64,000 nucleotides of DNA from Dendronephthya gigantea (GCF_004324835.1 NW_021163183.1:310001-374000), one strand, 5' to 3'. Numbered from the stretch's first letter, positions 23,894-34,735 are shown. Translations and numbers: made by a program. Notes: a model not told the origin generated them from the letters alone.

Positions 23894-25500
23894 ATGCCAG
23901 GAAAAAAAGAAAAGGGGACAAAGTCAAAGTCACAATCAAAGTGAGTGACGAAATGCATGATTTTGCATGTTTCTTGTTGTTCTATGCTTATACGTTATTG
24001 TAGAATTTGAGAGGATTAGTCACCCACTGTATTTGAACTTGTCTTATTTTCAAGCGCAATTGTTGGGATCAATTGATGTACTTTTATTTGTTAATTCCAT
24101 TTGAAATCATAGCGCCAAAATTGCATTACGATCGAACTAGAGTGAGACACGATGCAGCATATTAAATATAGACCATTGCGGTTAAAGGAAGCTTTTTTGA
24201 CACGACTTAATTTAACCTTTGGTAGTCATTTTTTTATCGAAATTTGTTTTTCACCAAATTGTTGGCCCGATAGACACTTGATTTTGTTATAAATAATATA
24301 GAGAAATCTTGAAAATATAGACAAATTATGTAGGCCGCTCTTTCGATTTCTCAACAAAAAATGCCACCTGCAAGTACAAGTAACAAGAAGACCAAGTAAC
24401 AGGAACTGCTCAAATTTTTCTATTATCGTATGTAACAGGAATCGTGATAATCTATCTTTTATTGTACACTAGCGGTCAAAAAGAACTGTTTAGATACAAA
24501 TTCATAAAAAAGAAGCGAATATAGAAGATAGCTTCATAGGCATTTTGGATAATTCTCTTATTCCAAGCAATATTTCAATAATGTAATGCAACCTGCCACA
24601 CTTCCAAAATTGGCCTGCACAGTCAAAAGACCTTAACCCTATATTGAAAATCTGTGGGACAATGTCAAGGGGATAGTGCATGCAAGAAAGGAATTCATTC
24701 ATAAAGCGTCCATGATTTACGCGTAAAGACTGTCCATAGGATGAATTTCTTTTGACCGTTAAGATTACCACCTTAACAGAAAGTATGCCACGCCGGTGTA
24801 AGGCCGTCATCAATTATAAGGCCAAAGGAGGGTCAACAAAATATTAATATATCATATAGCTTAGCATGTAATCTAGTCTATATTTACTCGTATATATTGT
24901 TAGAGGGACAGTTACGTTCATTTGAGAGTATTTTAACTTGTTCTGAGCAGTTCTTTTTGACTGCTAGTGTATAACAAGATATAGTGAATAATCGCGTGCT
25001 ATGAACTACAAATTCGTCGTGAGATTATATAAGTTTTATTGGATTTCATTTCAAGTTCTTTCACAGATAATTGGTGACAATTGTTGCCTATATAGTATAT
25101 AATAGTTGCATGAATGGCATTTACATGCACGAATCACTTACCTCGCTGTAGCTAGAACTGATTGCGCAATCATGTCGTAATGCTCTATCTTTTTATGTTT
25201 CCCAGTACACGTGTTGAAACACTATGCAGTGGACAGGAAGTTAGGAATATCCCGGGAACTACTAAAAGGAAGCCAAGAGGGGCTTCCTCTTGGAAAAAAT
25301 ATTTTAAAGAAAGGAGCCAACGCTGGCCTAAAACCTGTCGTGTGCAGGACTGTCGAAAAACAGCGGATGACGGAGCACATATAAGCAAAAAATGGACACC
25401 AAAAAAGCAGTTTATTATGCCAATGTGTTCCGGGCATAATCATCCTGAGTTCGAGGATTGGCAACCCGTTAAAAGGGGTACGAAGGTCGTTCAGGTGTAG
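23894..25500 (+). CDS. Array gene G4: Cys/His domain protein with Lys-rich N-terminus
   Basis: Exon 1 is 23894-23940 and encodes MPGKKEKGTKSKSQS, longer and more basic than the other first exons; donor GTGAGT. Exon 2 is 25206-25500, after TTTCCCAG. The join gives 113 aa. The domain reads VRNIPGT, SSWKKYF, WPKTCRVQDC, ADDGAHI, FIMPMCSGHN and DWQPVKRGTKVVQV, then stops. The main form therefore ends with the domain. An alternative intron 25495-25588 would instead add KQRLIKSWCVIM, a basic tail with a CaaX box (see the separate entry). The intron holds a dead Tc1-like element. Confidence 0.8.
24465..24971 (+). mobile_element. Internally deleted Tc1/mariner-like relic
   Basis: The termini TACACTAGCGGTCAAAAAG and, inverted, TACACTAGCAGTCAAAAAG are flanked by TA, as expected for Tc1/mariner. 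The inner bases near 24610-24670 read NWPAQSKDLNPI and then, in a shifted frame, ENLWDNVK-like residues. This is the conserved D-containing C-terminal part of Tc1 transposases. The element is about 0.5 kb instead of the usual 1.3-1.7 kb and is frameshifted, so it is dead. It lies in the G4 intron. Confidence 0.85.
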
Positions 25501-25588
25501 CACTTCCAGTCAGTTTATTAATATAATTTCCTGAGCCTCAGTTGCATGGGAGGCTTATTTTAGTCACGTAAGAAACTTTTGTTTCAAG

Positions 25589-25627
25589 AAACAAAGATTA
25601 ATTAAATCTTGGTGTGTGATCATGTGA
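25589..25627 (+). other. Possible alternative last exon of G4, CaaX-encoding
   Basis: After CTTTTGTTTCAAG the frame reads KQRLIKSWCVIM and stop. Joined to the CAG|GTGTAG donor at 25494 it is in phase 0 with G4 and would replace the final Val. The last seven codons and the following bases match the 3' end of G7 (ESWCVIM), so this is at least a relic of a duplicated 3' end. Whether it is spliced is unknown. Confidence 0.35.
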
Positions 25628-25985
25628 ATATATTATTATACCGCCTCCTCCCTTCATGAGATCTTTTGAGAACTTTGTTTTTGATATGACATGGTAACAG
25701 TTTGTATAAATAGATGCTTGTAGTATTTGAATTTATTGTTGGTGTAATCATACTGTATAAACTGAAGGGATAAATAAATGATTGTGATATTAAATATAGT
25801 GATATGACTTTACTGATGATGACTTTACTCAAAGTTTTTTCGCTTTTTATCCTCGATTCACCCGTCTCGGGTTACGCTGTCGCCTTCTACGTTTGCAGAA
25901 TTTTTTGTTCCGTAATCTGAGAATGCATGAGATCAATCCATGTTTCGAGTTTACTTTGAATTAATTTTCAAAAACAAAGTATAGG
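25606..25985 (+). repeat. Duplicated 3' block, copy 1 (G4 flank)
   Basis: This stretch is closely similar to 31727-32115 after G7, from the SWCVIM codons through the 3' UTR and the shared TATAGGCCG-CTGTGGGGAAATACC end. The middle part (CTTTACTCAAAGTT onward) recurs at 28083-28228. It shows segmental duplication of array gene 3' ends. Confidence 0.85.
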
Positions 25986-26394
25986 CCGGCTGTGGGGAAA
26001 TACCTATATAGCACATATGATAACTTCTATAATTTCTAGAAAAATTTCGCGTTTCCTCTTAGAATATATAACCTCGCAGTAAAGATATCTTTCTGACCAG
26101 TTGCTGATTTTTAATCACATTGAAAAAATGTTTATTAACGCTCTGTGCTGAAAATAATTTTCACGGTTGCCATGCATGGCTTTAAAAGTTAAACAAAAGT
26201 ATTTCTGCCTTTTCACGTTACGTCTTCCAATCATATTAACTTGATACTTGATATAAAACAACCTTATACAAATAGTCCGATCCGGAATTACTTAATATTA
26301 GTCATGCATGCATATACTTCTCTACATCCTTGACCATGTATAGCATAGTTCTCGTGCGATCTATTTTGATCTATTTATTCACGGCAAACACAAA

Positions 26395-26406
26395 GGGAAA
26401 TTCCCC
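26395..26406 (+). promoter_or_regulatory. kappa-B-like site upstream of G5
   Basis: GGGAAATTCCCC, a near-palindromic Rel site, lies about 122 bases upstream of the end of the proposed non-coding first exon (CAG|GTACGT at 26528). Confidence 0.55.
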
Positions 26407-27152
26407 GTGAAGTTGTGAATTTATTGATGATAACAACATTGAATAACTCATTTTATCGTTGTCTTCTTGAAGAATCGACTGGGAGAATTAAGCTAAGGAA
26501 TATATTCGTTCTTCAGTACACTGTTCAGGTACGTTAATTCTGTTTTTTTCTAACTCATTTTACTTCTTTGTATATTATTTAAACTGCATATCCCTTGATT
26601 CGCCACATTCGATCAAATGACTGAAAATGGCATTACAATAGTATTAAAATGTTTCGTGGAAATATAATCTTGAAAGGTCTCAAAGACGGTATAAGTCGAG
26701 TAAAAATTGCAGAGGAACACTAGTGAACCTATAGATGTATATATTTGCAGTTATATAATTACAAAATCGTCCAAATGTTGAGCTGCATGTTAGTTATCTT
26801 ATGCCATACCAAGAGGCAATTTTTATCAGTTGTTAAAATCGCCCGAAATCACAATATATGGAACAGTTTGCTACCAAATTAAATTCTTATATTATAGGTT
26901 CATGTTTAGTGGACAGTTTGCTGTAAACTTTCTGCCATTCACTCTCATTTGGACTGTAATATGTTATACATTTGTTTTTGCAAGCTTTCACATTTTAAGC
27001 CCACAACGACAGGTGGTCTTCTGACATGGGGAACCCCATTCAACGAGCTCATAATTCCATATAGATATAACGTCATGATCTCGTTGACTTTCTCTCGAAA
27101 TCTTTGAAGTGGACGAAGCACATTAACATTTTTCATGCTTTACAGCTAAGAC

Positions 27153-27497
27153 ATGGTAACCTTAAAAGCTGGCGATCGTGTGCAGAATATCTCAGGAACT
27201 CACGCATGTTTGCCAAGGGGTTTTGGCTCTTGGAAGAAGTATTATGTCGACGATGGCGAGCGTGAATGGCCAAATACCTGTCGCGTCAGTTACTGCGAGG
27301 AGCACGCGAAAGGAGGCGCTCATGTGCACGTAGCAGGGAAACCAGGTGTTTTCATTGTACCCATGTGTGAGCACCACAATACAGCTCAAAATAAGGATTG
27401 GTTATCTGTGAAGAGAGGCACCAAGGCTGTGCTTGTTAACATGGAAGACACATCTGGACCATCTGGTATCTGTTTCAGTGGTTGCAAGCGTCGATAA
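27153..27497 (+). CDS. Array gene G5: Cys/His domain protein
   Basis: 114 aa from a single coding exon that begins after TGCTTTACAG (27145). The 5' UTR is split, with a first exon ending at 26528. That donor, CAGGTACGTT, matches the G3 5' UTR exon. The ATG at 27153 is the first in the exon and an upstream in-frame TAA closes the frame, so no micro-exon is needed. The domain reads VQNISGTH, GSWKKYYV, WPNTCRVSYC, AKGGAHV, VFIVPMCEHHN and DWLSVKRGTKAVLV. The tail DTSGPSGICFSGCKRR has two cysteines near the end but no CaaX. Confidence 0.85.
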   Translation: MVTLKAGDRVQNISGTHACLPRGFGSWKKYYVDDGEREWPNTCRVSYCEEHAKGGAHVHVAGKPGVFIVPMCEHHNTAQNKDWLSVKRGTKAVLVNMEDTSGPSGICFSGCKRR

Positions 27498-28082
27498 ACT
27501 TCGATCGACGGTCAATGAATGATAATATGAAATTGCAGATTTTGTTTTTTTTTCAGTACAATTTATAGAACAAATCATGTTCTGTGTATATAATATACGA
27601 ATAACTTTGTGTTTCGACTATATATCACCAAATTTAATGTGGTTGGAGTATAGCGTAAGTTGATTTTTGCTGTGCCCAACTCAGCTTCATTATGGATGTA
27701 ATATCACCAGTCCAACAATGAAGTAAAATAGCACATATAATATATTATCAATAATCACTAATCATCATCAATAATCATCAATAATATTATCAATAATCAC
27801 GAATTGCGACATTTAGTTTGTAATATTCCCTGTAACATTCAGCATAACTAATCGCGTCTGGCAGAACAGTATATCTCTTGTCACTTCGAGTCAGTCAGTT
27901 TTAATGTCGGAGCCGACACCGCGCGGAAAGTAATCGTGAAGTATTGCGAAATAATATTACGAAGTGTATCAAAGTATGACGTAATGCAATCCAGGCCTTA
28001 TGTTAGCGTGGTTTTCCAGGAAGCACTTAGGCGGTTGAAGTATATCGATCGGTTAGCGTGGGCATAAGATAAAAACGTGCTA

Positions 28083-28228
28083 TTTGTGATATTAAATTGT
28101 GATATGACTTTACTCAAAGTTCTTTCGCTTTTTGTCTTCGATACACCCGTTTCGGGTTACGCTGTCGCCTTCTACGCTTGCAGAATTTTTTGTTCGGTAA
28201 TCTGAGAATGCATGAGATTAATCCATGT
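28083..28228 (+). repeat. Duplicated 3' block, copy 2 (truncated)
   Basis: Matches the middle of the blocks at 25606 and 31727 (TTTACTCAAAGTTCTTTCGC through ATGAGATTAATCCATGTTT). It breaks off at the AT microsatellite, and no array domain precedes it directly. Confidence 0.8.
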
Positions 28229-28229
28229 T

Positions 28230-28312
<83 letters not shown>
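28230..28312. repeat. (AT)n microsatellite
   Basis: About 80 bases of pure alternating TA at the junction between the truncated 3' block and the duplicated G6 promoter block. It may mark the duplication breakpoint. Confidence 0.98.
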
Positions 28313-28313
<1 letters not shown>

Positions 28314-28409
28314 AACATTGGGAAAAAATTCGTATCAGAACTTGTTTGCTGTTCTAATTATGGCCATGCATATTACGTAAACTGCGTTCTTAAATGGCAG
28401 TCGATGATA

Positions 28410-28417
28410 TGACGTCA
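28410..28417. promoter_or_regulatory. CRE upstream of G6
   Basis: The perfect palindrome TGACGTCA lies 155 bases upstream of the G6 ATG. The same site is kept at 33594 before G9, 159 bases from its ATG. Confidence 0.45.
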
Positions 28418-28571
28418 CTGTGCTCCAGTCCCCACTTGGCGCGACCAAGAATGAGTTAAAGTATTATCGTGTTGTAGTCGGTCTGGCATTAGGGCACGCT
28501 TTCATCACTTCAGCTAGAGCATTCTAACGGATCAAGTGAGTTTTGATAGTACCGGGAACGTATTGGAAAAG

Positions 28572-30085
28572 ATGAGCGGGTGAGTTTTAATTATATAAAG
28601 AGACAAAACTTATTTATGTTTAAGCTTTACTGAAAATTTTACAAATAAATATCTGGGGCCGGTTGTATCAAGCCCGTTTAGCTTAAACGGTGGATAAGTT
28701 CAAAATAGAAAGCGAGTCTATCGTTTTATTCAACAAGCAAACTAAATATTTTTAACCTTAATACAAAGATACTGTTTACAACTACATATTCATTGTATAA
28801 TATTCAAGTTGACTCATTCAAGAGAGGTGTAAGAGTGTTATTTAATTTTGACTTATCCACCGTTTAAGCTAAACGGGCTTGATACAACCGGCCCCGCATA
28901 CAATCATTTTACGTACGATGGGTAGTTAAAATATTACTATTTTCTAAGCTTGTTATATTCTCTTAATTTCCTCTACCACTAGTTATTCTGCTCTACGTTT
29001 CTTGACAGCGCGACCGTTAGAATCACACAAATTCGTTAACTTTTGAATCTTGGCGCCAAAATTAATAGCAATTAAAATCTGCCAAGCTAAGCAGAATCCT
29101 CCAATGCATGACAGCAGTATATGACAACTAGTCAACTAGCCAAGAACTTTAACAACTAACCAAGAACTTTATTAATGTGCAGTCTTGTTCTTGCATCCCA
29201 ATAAAATCCCCGAGCTTTCTCAATTGTTTTTATAGAAAGTTTCATTTACGAGTAATATAATGGTATAGGGTAGCTATTCACCGGATTTACGCTTCTGCAC
29301 ATCCGTTTGTTTGTGATTAGACATAAAAAAAAATATATAGCCGATTTTGTTTCAACGAAAATAGTCAGTGAATGCTTGGTTATGCAAACCACAGATTATA
29401 TGTGAATATAATATAATCGTTTCGCTTTCTCTTTGATAAATTATAAATTTTTAACGATTATGGAAATATATGGAAATATAGATACGTTTCGATATAACCA
29501 GGGATCGAGCAGCGTGGCAGCGTCTTCAAACAACTTAGCATCAAATGTGGTATAACAACTGCCTAAAATAAACAAAACACTTCTCGACGTTTCGACCTGA
29601 GGGCCTTCGTCAGGAGAGTTCATATGAAACTCAGTGGCTGAAAATTAGTGGCTGAAATCAAACTTGCCCGGAAGCGAAGTAAATTTGAAGTTATATTAGT
29701 ATGAGTTTTATTGCATGTTTGCATAAAAAAGATCCTCTTTCGTGCTATGTAAACGGGTGTATTTTGCTATATAAATGCTTTCATGTTTTCTTGTAGACGC
29801 GTTAAAACATTGAAAAGCGGCGACAAGGTTAAAAACACTCCGGGTACTGGTGATAGGGAGCCAAGAAATGCTTCCTCATGGAGGGAATTTTACTCAAGGG
29901 TCAATTCATGGCCAAAAACCTGTTCAATACAGGGTTGCAGAAGAAAAGCGGAAGATGGAGCTCATGTAACTACCGCAGGGTCTCCAAATGATTCATATAT
30001 TATACCAATGTGTGCGTTCCACAATCACCCTGAGAAAAAGAAATCGCAAAGGGTGAAAAGGGGTACCAAGGTCGTTCGCGAGTAA
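28572..30085 (+). CDS. Array gene G6: Cys/His domain protein, minimal form
   Basis: Exon 1 is 28572-28579 (ATGAGCGG, donor GTGAGT). Exon 2 is 29797-30085, after TTTTCTTGTAG. The product is 98 aa and starts MSGRVKTLKSGDKVKN. The domain reads GTGDREPRNASSWREFY, WPKTCSIQGC, AEDGAHV, YIIPMCAFHN and VKRGTKVVRE, then stops: no tail and no CaaX. The Trp usually found after HN is missing (KKKSQRV). It is the close sister of G9, from which it differs by lacking the long acidic repeat tail. No kappa-B decamer was seen upstream; a CRE is. Confidence 0.85.
28655..28895. mobile_element. MITE, family M1, full copy in G6 intron
   Basis: 241 bp with terminal inverted repeats of about 45 bases. Each end starts GGGGCCGGTTGTATCAAG and contains the inner palindrome CGTTTAGCTTAAACG. 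The duplicate locus at G9 has the uninterrupted sequence ATATCTGCATATAATC at 33840, which is an empty site. I cannot define a target duplication longer than one or two bases. A second copy is at 50723-50907. Confidence 0.9.
29485..29640 (-). mobile_element. Penelope-like fragment with hammerhead-like motif, copy A
   Basis: It shares about 120 bases with copies at 45640 and 48101. On the minus strand the core at 29577-29620 reads CTCTC, CTGACGA, AGGCC-CTCA-GGTC, GAAAC and GTCGAGAAG. That matches the hammerhead core (CUGANGA...GAAA) with a short stem III and a stem I pairing CTCT with AGAG next to the GUC. Hammerheads of this kind are known in Penelope-like retroelements. One A in stem II is unpaired, so activity is uncertain. 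Absent from the sister G9 intron. Confidence 0.6.
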
Positions 30086-30608
30086 CGAGCAAGTCAATTT
30101 TATAAATTCCCCATGTTTCCGTATTGTAAGCTTTTCTATTTTAGTAATTAAAAACTGTTTTTGTTTAAAGTAAATTTAATACATGCTTCTTATATAGCTC
30201 CATGTAAATGTAACCTCGGCAATGTGTTGTACATTAAATATTGATGTGAAACTATGCTTTATAAGATACAATTTTGTAAATCACATTTCATCATCAATTG
30301 TGTAGCTTGCGCCCAAGCTATACAGCACAGCGGCAATATGGCTCCTATGTGCAGGAGGAGTAGAGGGGGATGTACGGGGGTGAACACCCAATAGTTTTGG
30401 CAAGGTGGTCGGTTAAACGCTGCGTGCTCATCGGTAAAACATGGGAGTTGCACCCTCCCCCCAGTGAAGATAGCCACGCCACGCCCCTGGTGGGTTACGA
30501 ACTATAGCAAACTTTTTCAAGAGCTTTGTCCAATAACAGGTGATTTCAGAACACCTGTCTATATACGGCGTTGCTCCAGTCTATTTTCATATCATTACCT
30601 ATTGCGAA

Positions 30609-30619
30609 GGGGAATTCCC
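30609..30619 (+). promoter_or_regulatory. kappa-B-like site upstream of G7
   Basis: GGGGAATTCCC, a textbook Rel palindrome, lies about 134 bases upstream of the G7 ATG. Confidence 0.55.
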
Positions 30620-30752
30620 AGAGTTTGTTTTTACAATTACATATAACATATTCAACGTGCGACTTGTTTGGAACAGCCTTAGTTTGAGGCAGATTCTGAG
30701 TGGATTAACTTGGCGACGATAATAACTAGACGATACTGCAGTCGCTTGAAAA

Positions 30753-31750
30753 ATGCCCCGGTATGTATATATACTATCTATTTTATATTTCTCACTTTAT
30801 TCCTGCGATTGTTTCATAATTATAAAATAATTTTTAAGACATTTACTTCTCTAAACGGAAGATAAATTCGCTAAGGATTCTGATATAAGCATATCTTCCA
30901 TTGTTTAGTTATTCTATGACAAGGAAAAACTAAAACTTTCCAAGAAAAATGCAAAGGCTTTTCGTGACGCGTCTGAGAAAATACATCTGAGAAAATATTT
31001 GCACTTGATCTCATATTTTATACTAAAATTCAGCATTTATAGTTGAACTAGACAGCTTGCAATATTTCGGGAATTAACCTGCTATTACGTGATCAAGTTG
31101 CAAAATTTTATGTTCAAGACAACAGAGTTTATTTTTGCCTCGCGAGTGTTCACAGGCCATATACACAGAAAAGTGTTTTATACATAAGAATCATTCTGAT
31201 TATATATCTTAATTTGTACACGTCTGATAACTCCTGTGAACATGCATCTACTTCTTATGCAAATGATTTTAAATTTTAAGCTTGGATAAACTGCTCTTGA
31301 ACCACCACGCCCTTGCATGCCTGCTCGATATAAACAACATAAATTTTTGTCGCAATTTTCCTCAGACGCGGAGATTTATCGCTCAAGTCCGGCACTCAAG
31401 TGAAGAATGTCTCGGGCACGGGTAATGACAAACCATCGGGACGCCATCACAGCACGTGGAAGCAAGCATACGTGGGGAATGACGAACGACAATGGCCGAG
31501 CAAGTGTCGCGTCAAGAATTGCAATGAACCTGCAAATGGGGGCGGCCATGTGCGCGTGCAGGGAAAACGTGATGTTTATATTGTGCCTATGTGCGATAAG
31601 AAACACAACACTGCTCACGTGAATGATTGGTTACCTGTGAAGCAAGGGACCGTTGCCCAGCCTGTTGGGCAAAGGGAGCACTCTGGGGGAAGGCAGAGCC
31701 AAAGCGAAACACCAGTCAACGAGAATGAATCTTGGTGTGTGATCATGTGA
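30753..31750 (+). CDS. Array gene G7: Cys/His domain protein with CaaX box (CVIM)
   Basis: Exon 1 is 30753-30760 (ATGCCCCG, donor GTATGT). Exon 2 is 31366-31750, after TTTTCCTCAG. The product is 130 aa and starts MPRRGDLSLKSGTQVKN. The domain reads GTGNDKPSG, TWKQAYVG, WPSKCRVKNC, ANGGGHV, VYIVPMCDKKHN and DWLPVKQGTVAQPV. A polar linker of about 25 residues leads to ESWCVIM. CVIM is the same CaaX sequence as K-Ras4B and is a good farnesylation signal in animals. I infer a membrane-tethered domain on a short flexible stalk. Confidence 0.88.
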
Positions 31751-32115
31751 ATATATTATTATACCGTCTCCTCCCTTCATGAGATCTTTTGGGAACTTTA
31801 TTTTTGATATGATATGGTAATAGTTTGTATAAATAGATGTTTTTAGTATTTGAATTTATTGTTGGTGTAATTATATATATACTGTATAAACTGAAGGGAT
31901 GAATAAATATAATTGTGATATGATTTACTGATGATGACTTTACTCAAAGTTCTTTCGCTTTTTGTCTTGAACTGATCCGTTTCGGGTTACGCTTTCGCCT
32001 TCTACGCTTGTTCCGTAATCTGAGAATGCACGAGATTGAGATCAATCCATGTTTGGAATTTACTTTAATTTATTTTCAAAAATGTAGTATAGGCCGACTG
32101 TGGGGAAATACCTAG
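31727..32115 (+). repeat. Duplicated 3' block, copy 3 (G7 end and 3' UTR)
   Basis: Covers the G7 codons for SWCVIM, its stop and a 3' UTR with GAATAAATA near 31909. Matches 25606-25985. Here the block is attached to a working CaaX gene, so this is probably the parental arrangement. Confidence 0.85.
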
Positions 32116-32239
32116 CGCGTCATTAAAGAAATACTGTCAGTATATGTTTACTACAATAACCTTGGAGCACAGTCTAATATATTGAGGTATTTGGAACTGG
32201 CGAAACCTTCTATAGGGGATTTTCATCGCATTAGAAAGT

Positions 32240-33107
32240 ATGAGGTACGCCATATAACGTATGTTATTCATAGCAACGCTTCTGCACTATAACCGTTATT
32301 TCGTAGCGAAATATATGACATTATGACATGATAATGATGATATTATGATGTAGGGAGCTTGTATAAGGTCTTTGATATTGAAAGAAGAAAGCTTTACCTA
32401 TAAAATTATTGTTATGTATAACCAAACAATGTGTAGTAAGCATTGTACATTACTTTCGATATCTCCAGATAATGTGTGCAAAGATAATTATATAAGCTTG
32501 GGTAATATATTTATCATATATTAGATACTGCGTGTATCTGAAGTTAGCGAAATATCTTTGTACATGACTGCCTTGGCGACTGTAGACGTGCATTGTTATT
32601 CACGTACTATACCAAGTCACTAAGCCAAATGCATGTGTGGTCGCAAATCCTAAGATTTGGACAAACTCGACATGTGAATATTAAATGATTATTTTCCACA
32701 ATAGTTACAGAACATTGCGCTTGGTTTCCGGACAGGAACTAAAAAATCTTAAGGGCACGGGCAATGTAAGGCCGAAAGAAACAAAATACGAGACATGGAA
32801 GCAACTCTATATAGGAGAAAGTGGATGTGAATGGCCCAGCAAGTGTCGCATCAAAGATTGTACCGAACCAGCGGATGGAGGGGGTCATGTAACAGTAAAC
32901 GTCGAAGGGAAAGGCGAGTATGTGTATATTGTACCCATGTGTGACAGAAAACACAACAATGCTCACGTGGAGGATTGGTTACTAGCAGAGAAAGATACCA
33001 TTGCCTTGCGCATCCTTGAAACTAGAATTCCGATGGAGAGTGAGACAACTGCCTCTGTTGAAGGAAACACCTCTTGGCATTTCAGGGATTTATGCGTGAT
33101 TATCTGA
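32240..33107 (+). CDS. Array gene G8: Cys/His domain protein with CaaX box (CVII)
   Basis: The domain exon is 32705-33107, after TTTTCCACAATAG. The best first exon is 32240-32244 (ATGAG, donor GTACGC), giving 135 aa that start MSYRTLRLVSGQELKN. An in-frame ATG at 32685 offers an unspliced alternative of 140 aa. The domain reads GTGNVRPKET, TWKQLYIG, WPSKCRIKDC, ADGGGHV, VYIVPMCDRKHN and DWLLAEKDTIAL. The loop before VYI is a few residues longer than usual. The end DLCVII is a CaaX box; Ile in the last place is compatible with prenylation, probably geranylgeranylation. GGGGATTTTC at 32215 resembles kappa-B but has one mismatch and lies too close to the start to rely on. Confidence 0.75.
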
Positions 33108-33489
33108 GAAACGTTGCATCTAAAATTATGACTTTTTCGTCGTAATTTTAGACGCAAAGATACTGACAGAAACCTATGACTGCACCATAGAGGGAATTAA
33201 ATTTATCAAATTCCAGTTAGTTCAAACAAAATATATTGCCCGTAAATCATTCAAAGATAAACTCTTGTTTGTTCATGCAAACTTTTGCTCAAAGAAGTTA
33301 TAAATTGTCGTATGCATAATCTGCAGCAAAATAATCTGCAAGGCATATATATATCATATATGTATGTATATATGGGACCTGGAAAGCAGCTCTTACTCTA
33401 TATTTTCATGCGTCAGTGTTGTTTTCTTAGTTGCCACACGCGATAGTCTGATCTGTGTTTGTATTTACTGATATCTTTGTTCGATGTGT

Positions 33490-34735
33490 TAGACGTGTGT
33501 TGGGAAAAATATTAGTATCAGAACTTGTTTGCTTTTCTAATTATGGACATATGACGTAAACTGTTTTCTTAAATGACAGTCGAAAATTTAGTATGACGTC
33601 ACTGTGTTCCAGTCACCGCGCGACTTTCCAAGAATCAGTTAAAGTATTATCGTGTAGTTGGTCTGTCATTATAGCGTGCTTTCATCACTTCAGAGCATTC
33701 TAACGGCTCAAGTCACTTTTGATAGCACCGGAAACGTATTGGAAAAGTTTACACGCAAGATGAGCAAGTGAGTGTTAATTATATAAAGAGACAAACTTAT
33801 CTATGTTTTTATACGCTTTACTGAAAATTTTACAAATAAATATCTGCATATAATCATTTTACGTACGATGGGAATGAATAGTTAGAATATTACCATTTTC
33901 TAAGCTTGTTATTTTCTCTTAATTTCCTCTACCACTAGTTATTCTGCTCTACGTTTCTTGACAGCGCGACCGTTAGAGTTACACAAATACGTTAACTCTT
34001 GAGTCTTGGCGCCAAAATTAATAGCAATTAAAATCTGCAAAGCTAAGCGTAATCTTCCTATGCATGACAACAGTATCTGACAACTAACCAAGACCTTTAA
34101 CAACTAACCAAGAACTTTATTAACATGCAGTCTTGTTCTTGCATCCCAATAAAATCCCCGAGCTTTCTCAATTGTTTTTATAGAAAGTTTCATTTACGGG
34201 TATTAAAGGTATAGGGTATTCACCGGATTTAATTAATACGTGTGTTACGTAGCTCTCGTGATTGTCGGACACGTACAGCTGCTACCTTTGTTTGTGATTA
34301 GACATAAAAAATATAAAGCCGATTTTGTTTCAACGAAAATATTCAGTGAATGCTTGGTTATGCAAACCACAGATTATATGTGAATATAATATAATCGTTT
34401 CGCTTCAGTTCTGTTTGATAAATTATAAATTTTTAATGATTATGGAAATATATGGAAATATAACGTTTAGACAAAAATATGGTGGTGGGGGGTTAGGACA
34501 AAATTACCTATTTTAACGACAAATTACCTGTATATCGCATATTCACAATAGCTCACAACAGAAGAAATAATCAAATATTTTTAAAGTATCTGAAATCAAA
34601 CTTGACGCGGGAGACGAAGTAAACTTATTAGTATGAGTTTTAAACTTATTAATAGGAGTTTTAAACTTATTAGTAGGAGTTTTATTGCACGTTTGCGCCA
34701 AAAAGATCCTCTTTCGGTGCTATGTAAACTGCGTG
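33490..34735 (+). repeat. Segmental duplication, G9 copy
   Basis: Sister of 28316-29760. It lacks the MITE and the Penelope-like insertion. It has its own change: a 23-bp unit (TTTTAAACTTATTAGTAGGA-like) repeated three times at about 34617-34685. Confidence 0.9.
33594..33601. promoter_or_regulatory. CRE upstream of G9
   Basis: TGACGTCA is kept at the same distance from the ATG as in G6. Some 25 bases further on, GCGACTTTCC differs by one base from the kappa-B site GGGACTTTCC. Confidence 0.45.

Larger units (their letters stand above)
28316..29760 (+). repeat. Segmental duplication, G6 copy (promoter and intron)
   Basis: Near-identical over long stretches to 33490-34735 in G9, covering promoter, micro-exon and intron. 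This copy also contains a 241-bp MITE (28655-28895) and a Penelope-like fragment (about 29485-29640) that the other copy lacks. Confidence 0.9.

Noticed and set aside
28114-28412. Ile-Tyr repeat proteins on both strands
   Set aside because: Product of the (AT)n microsatellite.
32215-32224. GGGGATTTTC before G8 as a kappa-B site
   Set aside because: One mismatch to the consensus and only 16 bases from the proposed start codon, unlike the others.
16707-33157. Minus-strand frames opposite the array domains
   Set aside because: They mirror conserved plus-strand domains and have no similarity of their own.
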